Positions 9,837-17,436 of a stretch of DNA of 44,625 bases are shown piece by piece. The stretch comes from Chloroflexota bacterium (GTDB taxonomy: Bacteria > Chloroflexota > Anaerolineae > Aggregatilineales > Phototrophicaceae). Within the stretch, counting starts at the first letter, position 1, and each line of letters starts with the position of its first letter. Under the pieces are notes generated by a model. The model was given only the letters and a program-made list of their open reading frames with translations, searched no databases and was not told the origin of the DNA. Position numbers and translations under genes: made by a program. The stretch is taken from positions 1 to 44,625 of the forward strand of contig JAPOOU010000147.1 of assembly GCA_026713245.1 (NCBI GenBank). The letters are read 5' to 3'.

Positions 9837-10577
9837 TCAGCGATAAAGCAGGTTGGCGACCCGTTGCACCGTCTCGGCATCCAGGTGATCGCGGCCGAGA
9901 TAGCTGTCTTGAAGATGTTGCATGAGCTTGCTGCCGTGCACGACGGGAACGGCGGGATCGCGCAAGGTCAATTGTACCAGCGGGCTTTCGCGAGTGAAAA
10001 TTATCACAGCGCGAACGGAGACGGCGTCCAGTTGGAAATCGTCGAGATATGGGCGCAGTTGGGCAACTTGAACGGCGACTTCGCGCGTAGGATTCCAGCG
10101 CATCGGTTTCCAATCGCCCTTGGGACGCCGACGCAGCCAGTCCCCCTTGTCGTTTAAGAAGAGTCCTTTGCGCTTGCTAATGCGAAAGATCAGAACGCCG
10201 TGTTTGCTGACCAGCACCGCATCGAGGTAACCGATGGGGCGCTTGCTGATATTCCGAATATAGACGAATTGACGATCCAGATGATGAGCAAGCAAGGTAC
10301 CCAGTTCCCGCGCCAGGGCGTTGTCGGTCTTCCAGGTGATCGCGCGCAGGGCCATCAAGAAAGACGCAAACACGATTCCGGCGCCGAACGACAGAATCGC
10401 TTTTCTGGTCAGATCATATATTTGCGAGCCTGGATTGAAGGGGACAACCAGATTGAATATATGAAGCGCGATTCCCGCCATCATCACCAGCGCGCCGGCA
10501 AGAAAAACCACGGCGGCGGCCACCAGGAGGTCGCGCGAGCGCCTGCTCAGCCGGCGTGTTGGCGCTAGGCTTTGCAT
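9837..10577 (-). CDS. Membrane-anchored NERD-domain protein
   Basis: The 246-residue protein has two hydrophobic segments, at about residues 18-40 and 55-78, followed by a soluble domain. The segment YLDAVLVSKHGVLIFRISKR fits the NERD (nuclease-related) domain, where a G-x-D and a V-F-E-(I/V)-K follow each other. Here the usual Glu-Val-Lys is FRISKR, so one acidic residue of the putative active site looks altered. It is the first gene of the NERD-addB-addA-membrane operon, nine bases ahead of addB, suggesting a DNA-related role at the membrane. The upstream region (10578-10693) should hold the promoter. NERD is fairly sure; nuclease activity is not. Confidence 0.75.
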   Translation of the reverse strand: MQSLAPTRRLSRRSRDLLVAAAVVFLAGALVMMAGIALHIFNLVVPFNPGSQIYDLTRKAILSFGAGIVFASFLMALRAITWKTDNALARELGTLLAHHLDRQFVYIRNISKRPIGYLDAVLVSKHGVLIFRISKRKGLFLNDKGDWLRRRPKGDWKPMRWNPTREVAVQVAQLRPYLDDFQLDAVSVRAVIIFTRESPLVQLTLRDPAVPVVHGSKLMQHLQDSYLGRDHLDAETVQRVANLLYR

Positions 10578-10693
10578 TTAGGGCAGTCCGTCTCGATGGC
10601 CATGTATCCAGTCGCTGGTTTCATACTTACCATCATAAGCTTATTGTCCCCCAGCGCAAACGTCGGCCGGGTATTCGCCTCAGAGTGGACTAA

Positions 10694-10939
10694 CTAAGTA
10701 AATCCAAGTAAGTAATGCAGTTTCAATATACGTATGGATTTGTAGCCGCTCGGCGGCAGCGAAAAGGTCCCAGGAATGTCGCGCTCACGCAAAATCGTAA
10801 GCCTCCCCGTCGCATGAGCGACGCGGTTTAAGTAAACAGGGGCGAGCCCGTGGCTCGCCCAATGTTAATTGAATTCTACAGATCGGGCGACTCAGCGAGT
10901 CGCCCCTACCGTTTTAACTATTTTGTTGGGTTTACTTAG
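10694..10939. repeat. 246-bp element with terminal inverted repeats
   Basis: The ends are CTAAGTAAATCCAA (10694-10707) and TTGGGTTTACTTAG (10926-10939), inverted copies matching at 13 of 14 positions. Inside are two perfect hairpins: GGGCGAGCC/GGCTCGCCC at 10840-10860 and GGGCGACTC/GAGTCGCCC at 10885-10905. There is no coding capacity. The same terminal motif bounds the element at 35236-35336, so this looks like a small non-autonomous repeat family. Confidence 0.7.
10741..10845 (+). repeat. 105-bp dispersed repeat, copy A
   Basis: This stretch is nearly identical to the reverse complement of 41990-42094. A few mismatches are visible and the length is the same. It contains GCCGCTCGGCGGC at the left and a CGTCGC/GCGACG hairpin near the right end. 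It lies within the larger inverted-repeat element. Confidence 0.8.
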
Positions 10940-11165
10940 AAAAGTGGATGATGAGACTGATAATTAACTACAGCCGCTCGGCAGTGGTGACGAACTATCG
11001 AAGCGATTGCTCTGCAAACGCCGGCGGCTGGTTCGCGCCCATTTGGCAATCTGACTATAATCCTTAGAGCGAAAGGACTTCATTGCGGCGCCGCCGCGGG
11101 TGAATCCTTAAGATCCGCAAGATCCACCAGATCTGTTGTCGGTTGATGCAGCCAGTGAAGCAAAG

Positions 11166-12443
11166 ATGAGCAAAATTCCATCTGCAACTCCAACTGAAAT
11201 CGGCCATACCGTAGCGCAGGTGCATAAGTTCGGCGCGGCAAGCGAATCGGTATTTCGCCGGCTCTATCGCGGTTTGCACGGACGCAGCGATGTGCAAGAA
11301 CATCTGCGACATCAGCAGGAATTGCTGTTGGAACAAGCCAGGCGCAATGAAGAGCTGCACAGGCGACAGCGGCATTTGCAGCGGGCCTTGCACTCGCGGG
11401 CCGGTGAATTGGAGCGGCTGCACGCAGTCCTCGGCAGTGTAAATGACGGCATTATATTGCAGGATATGAACGGCAAGGTGACGATGATGAACCAGGCCGC
11501 GCAGATCATGCTAGGCGGTCGCAAAGCCTTTTGGGACAGCGCGCTGGGTTCGCTTTTCGAGCAGTATCGCGCGGTGACCCGCATACAGGGCGAACTAATG
11601 CCCCTGGGCGAGTCGGACGAGATGGCGCTGAACCATCGCATCGTGCGGGCCCAGGTCGTTGCCATCGGCGACGAGAACAAGAGGCGAATCGGCAGCGTAA
11701 TCATCTTGCGCGACGTCACGCACGATGCGCTGGCGCAGCGCTTGAAGGACGGCTATGTCTCACAGATCGCGCAGGAGCTTGAAACGCCGATGTCCATTAT
11801 CAAGCTGGCCGGAGAATTGTTGAATGCCCGGCCGGAAGACGCGGCGGTCAATCGGCAATTGTTGAACAAATTGCTGTTCAACGTTGATCTGCTCGATCAA
11901 TTGGTCCTGGAATTGCTGGATATTGCCGAGCTGAATGCTGGCGTTTTTGCCGTCAAGCGCGAAGCCGTTTCGGTCGAAGACTTCTTGTGGTCGGTCGCCC
12001 GAGGCATCAGTATCGATCTCCAGGCGCGGGGCATAGATTTGTTGGTCATGACACGCGGCATCGGCGGATTGCAGGTCCGCGGCGACGACAAGCGTTTACA
12101 GTGGGCGCTGGGGCACTTGGTCCGCAATGGCGCGCAATACAATCGTCGCGGTGGATATGTGGCATTGGCCGCGCGCACCAGCGCGATTGCCGATCGAACG
12201 TATGTCTCGATCCGCGTTACGGACAATGGCGTCGGCATCGGCGAGAAGGACTTGCCGCATATTTTCGAACGCTTTTACCGCGGTGACAACAACCGCGTTG
12301 AGGCGGGCGAATCGCGACCGGGCTTGGGGCAGGGCTTGTATGTTGCGACGGCAATTTGTCAAGTTCATGGCGGTTTTTTGCAGGTCCGCAGCCGCCTGAA
12401 TGTCGGGAGCGCGTTCACGATGGGCTTGCCACTATATGGATAA
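11166..12443 (+). CDS. Orphan sensor histidine-kinase-like protein lacking the phospho-His
   Basis: Read from ATG 11166 the protein has 425 residues. A TTG ten codons earlier is the alternative start. There is no membrane segment. A charged coiled coil spans about 40-88, then a PAS-like domain at about 85-190 (VNDGIILQDMNGKVTMMNQA). The HisKA-type helix pair follows, but the H-box reads SQIAQELETP, with Gln 203 where His is expected. The ATPase domain is intact: N-box (HLVRNGAQYN, about 318), DNGVGIG (about 353), FERFYRG, GLGQGLY (about 387). No response regulator is adjacent. I infer a cytoplasmic sensor that binds ATP but may not autophosphorylate, or acts as a partner of another kinase. 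Confidence 0.85.
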   Translation: MSKIPSATPTEIGHTVAQVHKFGAASESVFRRLYRGLHGRSDVQEHLRHQQELLLEQARRNEELHRRQRHLQRALHSRAGELERLHAVLGSVNDGIILQDMNGKVTMMNQAAQIMLGGRKAFWDSALGSLFEQYRAVTRIQGELMPLGESDEMALNHRIVRAQVVAIGDENKRRIGSVIILRDVTHDALAQRLKDGYVSQIAQELETPMSIIKLAGELLNARPEDAAVNRQLLNKLLFNVDLLDQLVLELLDIAELNAGVFAVKREAVSVEDFLWSVARGISIDLQARGIDLLVMTRGIGGLQVRGDDKRLQWALGHLVRNGAQYNRRGGYVALAARTSAIADRTYVSIRVTDNGVGIGEKDLPHIFERFYRGDNNRVEAGESRPGLGQGLYVATAICQVHGGFLQVRSRLNVGSAFTMGLPLYG

Positions 12444-12532
12444 GCGCGCTATAAGGCAGGTCCCGGGCCACGGGCCGAAGGGGCCTATGCGCGAGGCGAT
12501 CGGCGGCCTCGTCAAGCGGAAGAGTTTTCCTA

Positions 12533-13036
12533 ATGCCTTATTTGATTGACGGACATAACTTGATTGCCAGATTGCCTGATATTGACCTGGCCGACCCAAA
12601 CGACGAAGCCAAGTTGGTAAACAAACTTAAGGGCTTGGTCGCGAAGAAACGAGGGCGCATGCAATGTACTGTGATCTTCGATTGCGGCTTGCCCGGCGGC
12701 TATTCCGCCATGTCGACCAAATCTGTACAGGTTATCTTTGCCGCGATGCAAGTTTCGGACGCGGACAGTTTGCTCAAACTACACATCCGCCGCGCCAGAG
12801 ATCCAAAAAACTGGACAGTGGTTTCTTCTGACCAGGCTGTGCTGGACTGTGCCCGGGCACACAAGATGAAATGGCTGACCTCGGCCGAGTTTGTTGACAA
12901 GATGGCGGGAGAAAGCCCGGCTGAAGACGCCCCGGGCGAGGAAGTTGATATACAGATCACGGAGGAAGAAGTGGAGAAATGGATGGATTTGTTCGGCGGC
13001 GGCGAGTCCCGTTCCGGTCCAGCTGAAAATGGCTGA
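12533..13036 (+). CDS. YacP/NYN-family ribonuclease-like protein
   Basis: The 167-residue protein starts MPYLIDGHNLIARL, the typical start of NYN/YacP (Rae1-like) PIN-fold nucleases. Asp and Asn of DGHN, Asp in VIFDCG, SDADSLL and VVSSDQAVLD give the acidic residues of the fold. Members of the family cut RNA, in Bacillus during translation on the ribosome. The C-terminal 30 residues are acidic (EEVDIQITEEEVEKW) and probably flexible. It lies between the sensor kinase and a tRNA cluster, on the same strand. Confidence 0.82.
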   Translation: MPYLIDGHNLIARLPDIDLADPNDEAKLVNKLKGLVAKKRGRMQCTVIFDCGLPGGYSAMSTKSVQVIFAAMQVSDADSLLKLHIRRARDPKNWTVVSSDQAVLDCARAHKMKWLTSAEFVDKMAGESPAEDAPGEEVDIQITEEEVEKWMDLFGGGESRSGPAENG

Positions 13037-13115
13037 AGCTACGTGATTGCGCCTGGCGCGGAGACAAACTGTGGCTTTACTTTGGCCGCGCATGGCTGTA
13101 GCATGTGTCAGCGTT

Positions 13116-13189
13116 CGGGGCGTGGCGCAGCCCGGTAGCGCGCACGGTTTGGGTCCGTGAGGCCCCCGGTTCGAATCCGGGCGCCCCGA
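13116..13189 (+). tRNA. tRNA-Pro(UGG)
   Basis: A 74-base cloverleaf: acceptor CGGGGCG pairs with CGCCCCG, anticodon stem CACGG/CCGTG encloses TTTGGGT with anticodon TGG at 13150-13152, and the T-arm is CCCGG-TTCGAAT-CCGGG. The CCA end is not encoded. It is the first of three tRNAs on this strand. Confidence 0.95.
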
Positions 13190-13207
13190 CTTCCGAAGAC
13201 AGAACGC

Positions 13208-13278
13208 GCGGGTATGGTGTAACGGTAGCACTCCACCCTTCCAAGGTGTCAGTACGGGTTCGAATCCCGTTACCCGCT
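13208..13278 (+). tRNA. tRNA-Gly(UCC)
   Basis: A 71-base cloverleaf: acceptor GCGGGTA/TACCCGC, anticodon stem CCACC/GGTGT with loop CTTCCAA and anticodon TCC at 13240-13242, and T-arm ACGGG-TTCGAAT-CCCGT. The first anticodon-stem pair is a C/T mismatch. It lies 18 bases after tRNA-Pro. Confidence 0.95.
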
Positions 13279-13342
13279 CTCGGTCTCCGCTCTCATCCGC
13301 ATTGACTTCGCACGGCATTTTCCGTATGATGGTTCCTCAGCC

Positions 13343-13415
<73 letters not shown>

Positions 13416-13492
13416 CCTTTTCGCGGTCTATATTGTTGGGCGTTTTCACTTTTTTCGTCTTCGTTTACTAGCCTGACGATCCCCTGAGCGCG

Positions 13493-14032
13493 TTGGAGGA
13501 GCTTACCCTGGACACCGAATCAGGCGCTTTCAATGTCGATTTCGCGCGAAAGCTGATCCGATTCAACTGCTGGGAAAACAAGCGCGTCTGGGATTTGGCC
13601 GTTGCGCCGCTGACGGACGAGCAATTCCTGCGCGAGGTCAAGTTTTTGCGGGGGTCCGTCCAAAGTGAATGCCATCGGATTGTCAGTACTGAAACAGTCA
13701 CTCTCCAAAGAATCCTTGGGACGTCTCGCGTCACTGGTCTGTCGGATGAAGACAGAGCGGATCGAGCAACGATCGCTGACAGGTGGATGTCCCTGCGGAA
13801 AGCCTGGACTGAATACGCGCGGGACCTTGAGGAAGATCAGTTGTTCTCTCGCTGCGAGTTCGAGTCCGACGGCAGCCTTCACACATTGGCGGTATGGCAG
13901 TTGATATTCCATGTCCTCTATCAGGGCACGTCGCGGCGTTCGCAGATAATGCGCTTGGTGGCGGAGGTGGACCAGCCCGCAGCATTTGACCTGAGCCTCC
14001 TGCAGCATTTGACGGGATTATTGCGCGGATGA
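13493..14032 (+). CDS. DinB-like protein without the H-x3-H metal site
   Basis: A four-helix DinB-like protein of 179 residues if read from TTG 13493. The better ribosome site, GGAGGAG at 13495-13501, lies six bases before an in-frame CTG at 13508, which would give 174 residues. The first ligand His of DinB folds can be seen (ECHRIVSTE). The usual H-x3-H near the end (as NHNTLH in the next gene) is YQGTSR here, so metal binding is probably lost. Its stop overlaps the start of the next DinB-like gene (ATGA). The two are divergent paralogues that may form a heterodimer; DinB proteins include bacillithiol or mycothiol transferases. Confidence 0.8.
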   Translation: MEELTLDTESGAFNVDFARKLIRFNCWENKRVWDLAVAPLTDEQFLREVKFLRGSVQSECHRIVSTETVTLQRILGTSRVTGLSDEDRADRATIADRWMSLRKAWTEYARDLEEDQLFSRCEFESDGSLHTLAVWQLIFHVLYQGTSRRSQIMRLVAEVDQPAAFDLSLLQHLTGLLRG

Positions 14033-14529
14033 AGTCAGACCTGGTCAAAACTGTCTTTGCATATCAGATGCGCGAGGACAGGCGTCTGTGGGACGAAGTC
14101 ATCATGCCGCTTGACGAGATGCTGTTCTATGTGGACACCGGTTATTCCTGGGGCAGCTTGCAGCGGGAGTGCGCCCACGTCGTTGACGCCATGCATGGCT
14201 ATATGCAGAGACTCCACGGCAGCAAGCAAGTCGGCAAAGCCTTTGCGGTTGACGATCCGCACCGGGCGCAAGTGCGAGAGCGATGGGACGCCGTTGAAGC
14301 CGAGTGGCGTTCGTACATAGCTCGGTTTGACGATGGGGAATTCGACCGCATGCTAGTAACGGTCTATCGCGAGACACAAATCACAGTACCAGCGTGGCAG
14401 TTGGTATTTCAGGTCTTCAATCACAATACGCTTCATCGCGCCGAGATCATACAGATCGTAGCGGCTCTGGCGGAACCCGTCGACTTTGACGCGAGTTTCG
14501 CGCGATATTGTATTCAAAACGCGGAATAA
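14029..14529 (+). CDS. DinB-like protein with intact metal site
   Basis: The 166-residue DinB-like protein starts at ATG 14029, sharing four bases with the stop of the preceding paralogue. Three metal-ligand candidates are present: His in RECAHVVDAMHGY and the pair in FNHNTLHRAE (H-x3-H). The helix layout and length fit the family. DinB-superfamily members bind a divalent metal and many are thiol-dependent transferases; the substrate here is unknown. The coupling suggests joint production with the metal-less paralogue. Confidence 0.82.
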   Translation: MKSDLVKTVFAYQMREDRRLWDEVIMPLDEMLFYVDTGYSWGSLQRECAHVVDAMHGYMQRLHGSKQVGKAFAVDDPHRAQVRERWDAVEAEWRSYIARFDDGEFDRMLVTVYRETQITVPAWQLVFQVFNHNTLHRAEIIQIVAALAEPVDFDASFARYCIQNAE

Positions 14530-14674
14530 TTCTACTCAAGCGCAGGGCGGCTAATCCGCGTTGTGCTAAATTGCCGGATCGTCCGCAGCGATACGGGTTT
14601 CGTCGCGTACTATCAGGGCTAACGCCGACAACTTGAATCGCGCTTGCCTGGTCTTAGAAATAGCCCGCGAGTAT

Positions 14675-14703
14675 TTGACAAGGACGGACCGACATGTTAT
14701 CTT
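14675..14703 (+). promoter_or_regulatory. Promoter in repeat copy 1
   Basis: TTGACA at 14675-14680 and TATCTT at 14698-14703 are separated by 17 bases. The same pair occurs in copy 2 before the regulator. It points at the sulfatase, whose ATG lies 300 bases on. Confidence 0.75.
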
Positions 14704-14712
14704 AGGTTGGCA

Positions 14713-14733
14713 GGTCATCATACCACCAGATGA
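14713..14733 (+). promoter_or_regulatory. Candidate GntR operator, copy 1
   Basis: Just after the -10 box lie two nested symmetries: GGTcatcatACC (14713-14724) and TCATC/GATGA around nine bases (14715-14733). Both are unchanged in copy 2. FadR-group regulators often bind GGT-N-ACC palindromes, so this is a plausible site for the regulator at 16623; it is inferred. Confidence 0.45.
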
Positions 14734-14769
14734 GTATGCGGATCGATTGTCCCGAATTCGAGGCGTCGC

Positions 14770-14832
14770 ATGGCAAAGCATTTTAATAGAGTGAAGCGGG
14801 CGACCGTCCTTGAGGAAGCCCAGGTTCTATGA
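14770..14832 (+). pseudogene. Truncated start of a GntR regulator
   Basis: ATG 14770 opens a 20-codon frame, MAKHFNRVKRATV followed by unrelated LEEAQVL and a TGA. The first 13 residues match the regulator encoded at 16623 (MTKLFNSVKRATV). It is a remnant of the duplication. It could still be translated as a short leader peptide, since the ribosome site GAGG is retained. Confidence 0.7.
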
Positions 14833-15003
14833 CGAATGACCGGCGCCTCTATTGCCGCGAGATTCTGGAGCGCGTCCGGCGAATAGAAAACTGCACGATT
14901 CTTTCATCGGGCAGCCCCCAGTTTTAACGTAGAATCGGCAGGGCAGCGAAATCATCATCAGAACCTGTGCCTTACAGAGAGAAGAGAGGTCATAGGAACT
15001 CTG

Positions 15004-16479
15004 ATGAACAATGTTGTCGTGATGCTCGCCGATCAGCTGCGCGCTGATTGCCTCGGCTGCTATGGAAACCGGATCGTACAGACGCCCCATATCGATCAAC
15101 TCGCTCTGAATGGAATTCGCTTCGAATCCGCATTTGCGCAGCATCCACAATGTGTACCGAGCCGATCGTCACTGATAACGGGGCGTTATCCCCATGTTAA
15201 CGGAGCGATTTCCAATCATGTCGCGATGGCGCCGAATGAAGTCACCCTGCCAGAGTATTTACAAGAGCACGGCTTTTTCACGGCGGCGATCGGCAAGGTG
15301 CATTTGTACCCGCTGAAAGAGCGATCATCTTATCAATACACCATGCTCTGTGGCGGACAGACCTCAAACCGGACGACTCCGGCGCATTTGCGGAGCGATT
15401 ACAGGCACTGGCTGCGCGCGAATGGATATTGGGAGACTGTCTGTCGGCATTATGCCAATCGCGAGCTTCCGGCATATCGCGAAAATTTTCAGGCGGTGGT
15501 AAGTCCCCTGCCCGTTGAAGCATATTACGATGCCTGGGTGGGCGATCGGACAGTGGAGTTCATTCACGATCAGACATTGAGCGGACAGCCCTTCTATCTC
15601 TTCGTCGGCTTCCCCAATCCGCACAATCCTTTTGAACCGCCCGAGCCTTATGCCTCCATGTATGATCCCGCCGACATGAACGTTCCGGCAACATTTCATA
15701 GCGATCTGGGCGGAAAACCGCCGCAGCATCGTAAGTATAAGGCGCATGGCCGAGCCAGCCTTGGTCTCGATTTCAATGCGCTGACCGAAGACAAGCTGCG
15801 CCGGATCATCGCTCATTATTATGGTTCAATCACGCTGGTGGACGATCAGGTTGGCAAGATCATCAGGGCGCTCGAAGATACGCGGCTGATGAACGATACG
15901 ATTGTCGTTTTCCTGGCCGATCACGGGGAGCTGCTGGGGCATCATGGCATGCTGTTGAAAAGCCAGGATGCTTATCCGATGTTATATGACAAATCTCTTC
16001 ATGTCCCCTTTATTGTTAGCGCGCCTGACGTTGGCGCCGGGCCGATTGTGGCGCCCCCCGTTGAATTGGTGGATTATTACCCCACCCTGATGGACCTTCT
16101 GGGAATTCCAATACCGCCTGAGGTTCAGGGGCGCAGCCTGGCGCCAGCAATGCGCGGCGAGGCGGACAACCCAGTCGAGTTTGTTTTCGCGGAAAGCGGC
16201 GCGGTGAAGATGGTGCGCGGCAGCCGCCATAAGCTGGTCTATTATCCCGGCCAGCCTTACGGTGAATTGTACGACCTCGAATTGGATCCGCTGGAACTGC
16301 GCAATCTTTATGATGATGGCGACCACGCGGCAGTGCGGTCAACGATGATTCAGGCCTTGGCCGACCGCTTAATCGCCATGGAAGCGCCGCGCCACGGGGA
16401 GTCCAGTCAAGGCGCGGCCTATTGGCGGCGCCACTATCGCCTGCCCTTCCAGCCGCAGCACGGACAATCAACTTCATGA
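15004..16479 (+). CDS. Type I sulfatase
   Basis: The 491-residue protein has the sulfatase signature CVPSRSSLITGRYP, with Cys 50 as the residue converted to formylglycine. Metal-site motifs LADQLRADCLGCYG near the start and VFLADHGELLGHHG in the second half are present. There is no signal peptide, so it should act in the cytoplasm. The family hydrolyses sulfate esters of carbohydrates or choline. It stands just before the regulator of the sugar-acid island and behind a copy of that regulator's promoter and operator, so it is likely induced with it. The substrate is unknown, but a sulfated sugar or sugar acid fits the context. The anaerobic or aerobic formylglycine-forming enzyme must be encoded elsewhere. 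Confidence 0.92.
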   Translation: MNNVVVMLADQLRADCLGCYGNRIVQTPHIDQLALNGIRFESAFAQHPQCVPSRSSLITGRYPHVNGAISNHVAMAPNEVTLPEYLQEHGFFTAAIGKVHLYPLKERSSYQYTMLCGGQTSNRTTPAHLRSDYRHWLRANGYWETVCRHYANRELPAYRENFQAVVSPLPVEAYYDAWVGDRTVEFIHDQTLSGQPFYLFVGFPNPHNPFEPPEPYASMYDPADMNVPATFHSDLGGKPPQHRKYKAHGRASLGLDFNALTEDKLRRIIAHYYGSITLVDDQVGKIIRALEDTRLMNDTIVVFLADHGELLGHHGMLLKSQDAYPMLYDKSLHVPFIVSAPDVGAGPIVAPPVELVDYYPTLMDLLGIPIPPEVQGRSLAPAMRGEADNPVEFVFAESGAVKMVRGSRHKLVYYPGQPYGELYDLELDPLELRNLYDDGDHAAVRSTMIQALADRLIAMEAPRHGESSQGAAYWRRHYRLPFQPQHGQSTS

Positions 16480-16527
16480 CCTGGCGTCGACTTCGTCTGC
16501 CAGGTAATAGCAAAAGCCCGCGAGTAT

Positions 16528-16556
16528 TTGACACGGACGGACCGACATGTTATCTT
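16528..16556 (+). promoter_or_regulatory. Promoter of the regulator
   Basis: TTGACA at 16528-16533 and TATCTT at 16551-16556 with a 17-base spacer. It probably drives the GntR gene and may extend into the island. Confidence 0.78.
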
Positions 16557-16565
16557 GGGTTGGCA

Positions 16566-16586
16566 GGTCATCATACCACCAGATGA
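16566..16586 (+). promoter_or_regulatory. Candidate GntR operator, copy 2
   Basis: GGTcatcatACC and TCATC/GATGA lie ten bases after the -10 box, identical to copy 1. A position over the transcription start would allow autorepression. Confidence 0.45.
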
Positions 16587-16622
16587 GTATGCGGATTGAT
16601 TGTCCCAAATTCGAGGCGTCGC

Positions 16623-17324
16623 ATGACAAAGCTTTTTAATAGTGTGAAGCGGGCGACCGTAGCCGAAACAATTGTGGAGCAAGTCAAAGACTTGATCATC
16701 GACGGCCAGCTTACCGCGGGACAAAAGCTGCCGTCGGAACGGGAGTTGGCCGAAGAACTCAAAGTCGGTCGTTCATCAGTGCGCGAAGCAACCAGCGCTT
16801 TGGTTGCCCTGGGCGTCGCGCAAGTGCGGCAAGGCGAAGGCGTCTTCATTCGCTCCGATTTCCCCGACTCGGTCATTGATAGCATAGATTGGTCTGCGTT
16901 GATGTTGCGCGGCCAAATCGAAGATCTGATTGAAACGCGTCTTGTGGTTGAGTTGGCGATTGTCCGTCTAGCGACCGAGAGGGCGGCGCAAAGCACGAGA
17001 CGCGAACTGCTGCAAATGGCTAACGAGATGCGCGTTTCGCTGGACATCGAGACCTTCATAGCGCGGGATCTGGAATTCCACCTGGCGCTTGCCAAAGCCT
17101 CGCAGAATCTGGTGATGTACAAAGTTATTCAAGGCGTTCAACAATTAATGCGAAAAAGCATGTCGCAGGTCTTGCGACGCCAGGACATGAGGCAAATCGC
17201 CGTCGAGCAGCACCGGGTCATCGCGACCGCGATTGGCCAGGGCGACGTTGACAAGGCAGTAGCTACTATGGAAGAACATTTGCTGAAAGACGTGCGTTTT
17301 TACAGCGAACGGGAGGGAGCATAA
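16623..17324 (+). CDS. FadR-subfamily GntR regulator
   Basis: The 233-residue protein begins at ATG 16623 with GAGG six bases upstream. The N-terminal winged helix shows LPSERELAEELKVGRSSVRE at about 40-59, the classical GntR motif. The all-helical FCD effector domain follows (IEDLIETRLVVELAIVRLA; ARDLEFHLALA; EQHRVIATAI), with Asp and His residues that bind a metal and often an organic acid. Regulators of this type sense sugar acids or other carboxylates and usually repress the adjacent catabolic operon. The acid fits the downstream kinase and oxidoreductase. A frame extending to 16596 lies in the promoter region and is rejected. Confidence 0.93.
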   Translation: MTKLFNSVKRATVAETIVEQVKDLIIDGQLTAGQKLPSERELAEELKVGRSSVREATSALVALGVAQVRQGEGVFIRSDFPDSVIDSIDWSALMLRGQIEDLIETRLVVELAIVRLATERAAQSTRRELLQMANEMRVSLDIETFIARDLEFHLALAKASQNLVMYKVIQGVQQLMRKSMSQVLRRQDMRQIAVEQHRVIATAIGQGDVDKAVATMEEHLLKDVRFYSEREGA

Positions 17325-17404
17325 TCCTGCCCTTGTTCGGGGAGTTTCGACAGATGGAGCGTTCCAGGAGGTGTTTATCGATAGCGACGTAGAAATGCAA
17401 TTAG

Positions 17405-17420
17405 TGAACTTAGTAGTTCA
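17405..17420 (+). promoter_or_regulatory. Perfect inverted repeat before the binding protein
   Basis: TGAACT-tagt-AGTTCA is a perfect symmetry 16 bases before the ATG at 17437, next to the ribosome site GAGAGGAG. It could be an operator or an mRNA hairpin. Confidence 0.4.
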
Positions 17421-17436
17421 TTGAGAGGAGAGCCAA

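Larger units (their letters stand above)
10578..11165. other. Intergenic region with repeats between divergent operons
   Basis: No gene is seen. It separates the minus-strand addAB operon from the plus-strand sensor kinase. Most of it is filled by a terminal-inverted-repeat element (10694-10939). Toward the kinase there is a TATAAT at 11056-11061, a possible -10 box, but the matching -35 region is poor. A second fragment of the intergenic repeat (GCCGCTCGGC) occurs at about 10973. Confidence 0.5.
14662..14807 (+). repeat. 146-bp direct repeat, copy 1 (upstream of sulfatase)
   Basis: This segment matches 16515-16660 at 139 of 146 positions with no gap. It contains a promoter, a candidate operator and the first 13 codons of the FadR-type regulator. 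It ends exactly where the similarity to the regulator stops. The gap 14530-15003 holds this copy and otherwise no gene. Confidence 0.93.
16515..16660 (+). repeat. 146-bp direct repeat, copy 2 (upstream of regulator)
   Basis: This is the copy in its functional setting. It covers the promoter, candidate operator and first codons of the FadR-type regulator. It differs from copy 1 at seven positions. The sulfatase gene and 1.7 kb of sequence lie between the two copies. Confidence 0.93.

Noticed and set aside
14566..16724. Two similar minus-strand frames (14566-14781, 16434-16724) looking like paralogous small proteins
   Set aside because: Their likeness is only the 146-bp repeat read backwards.
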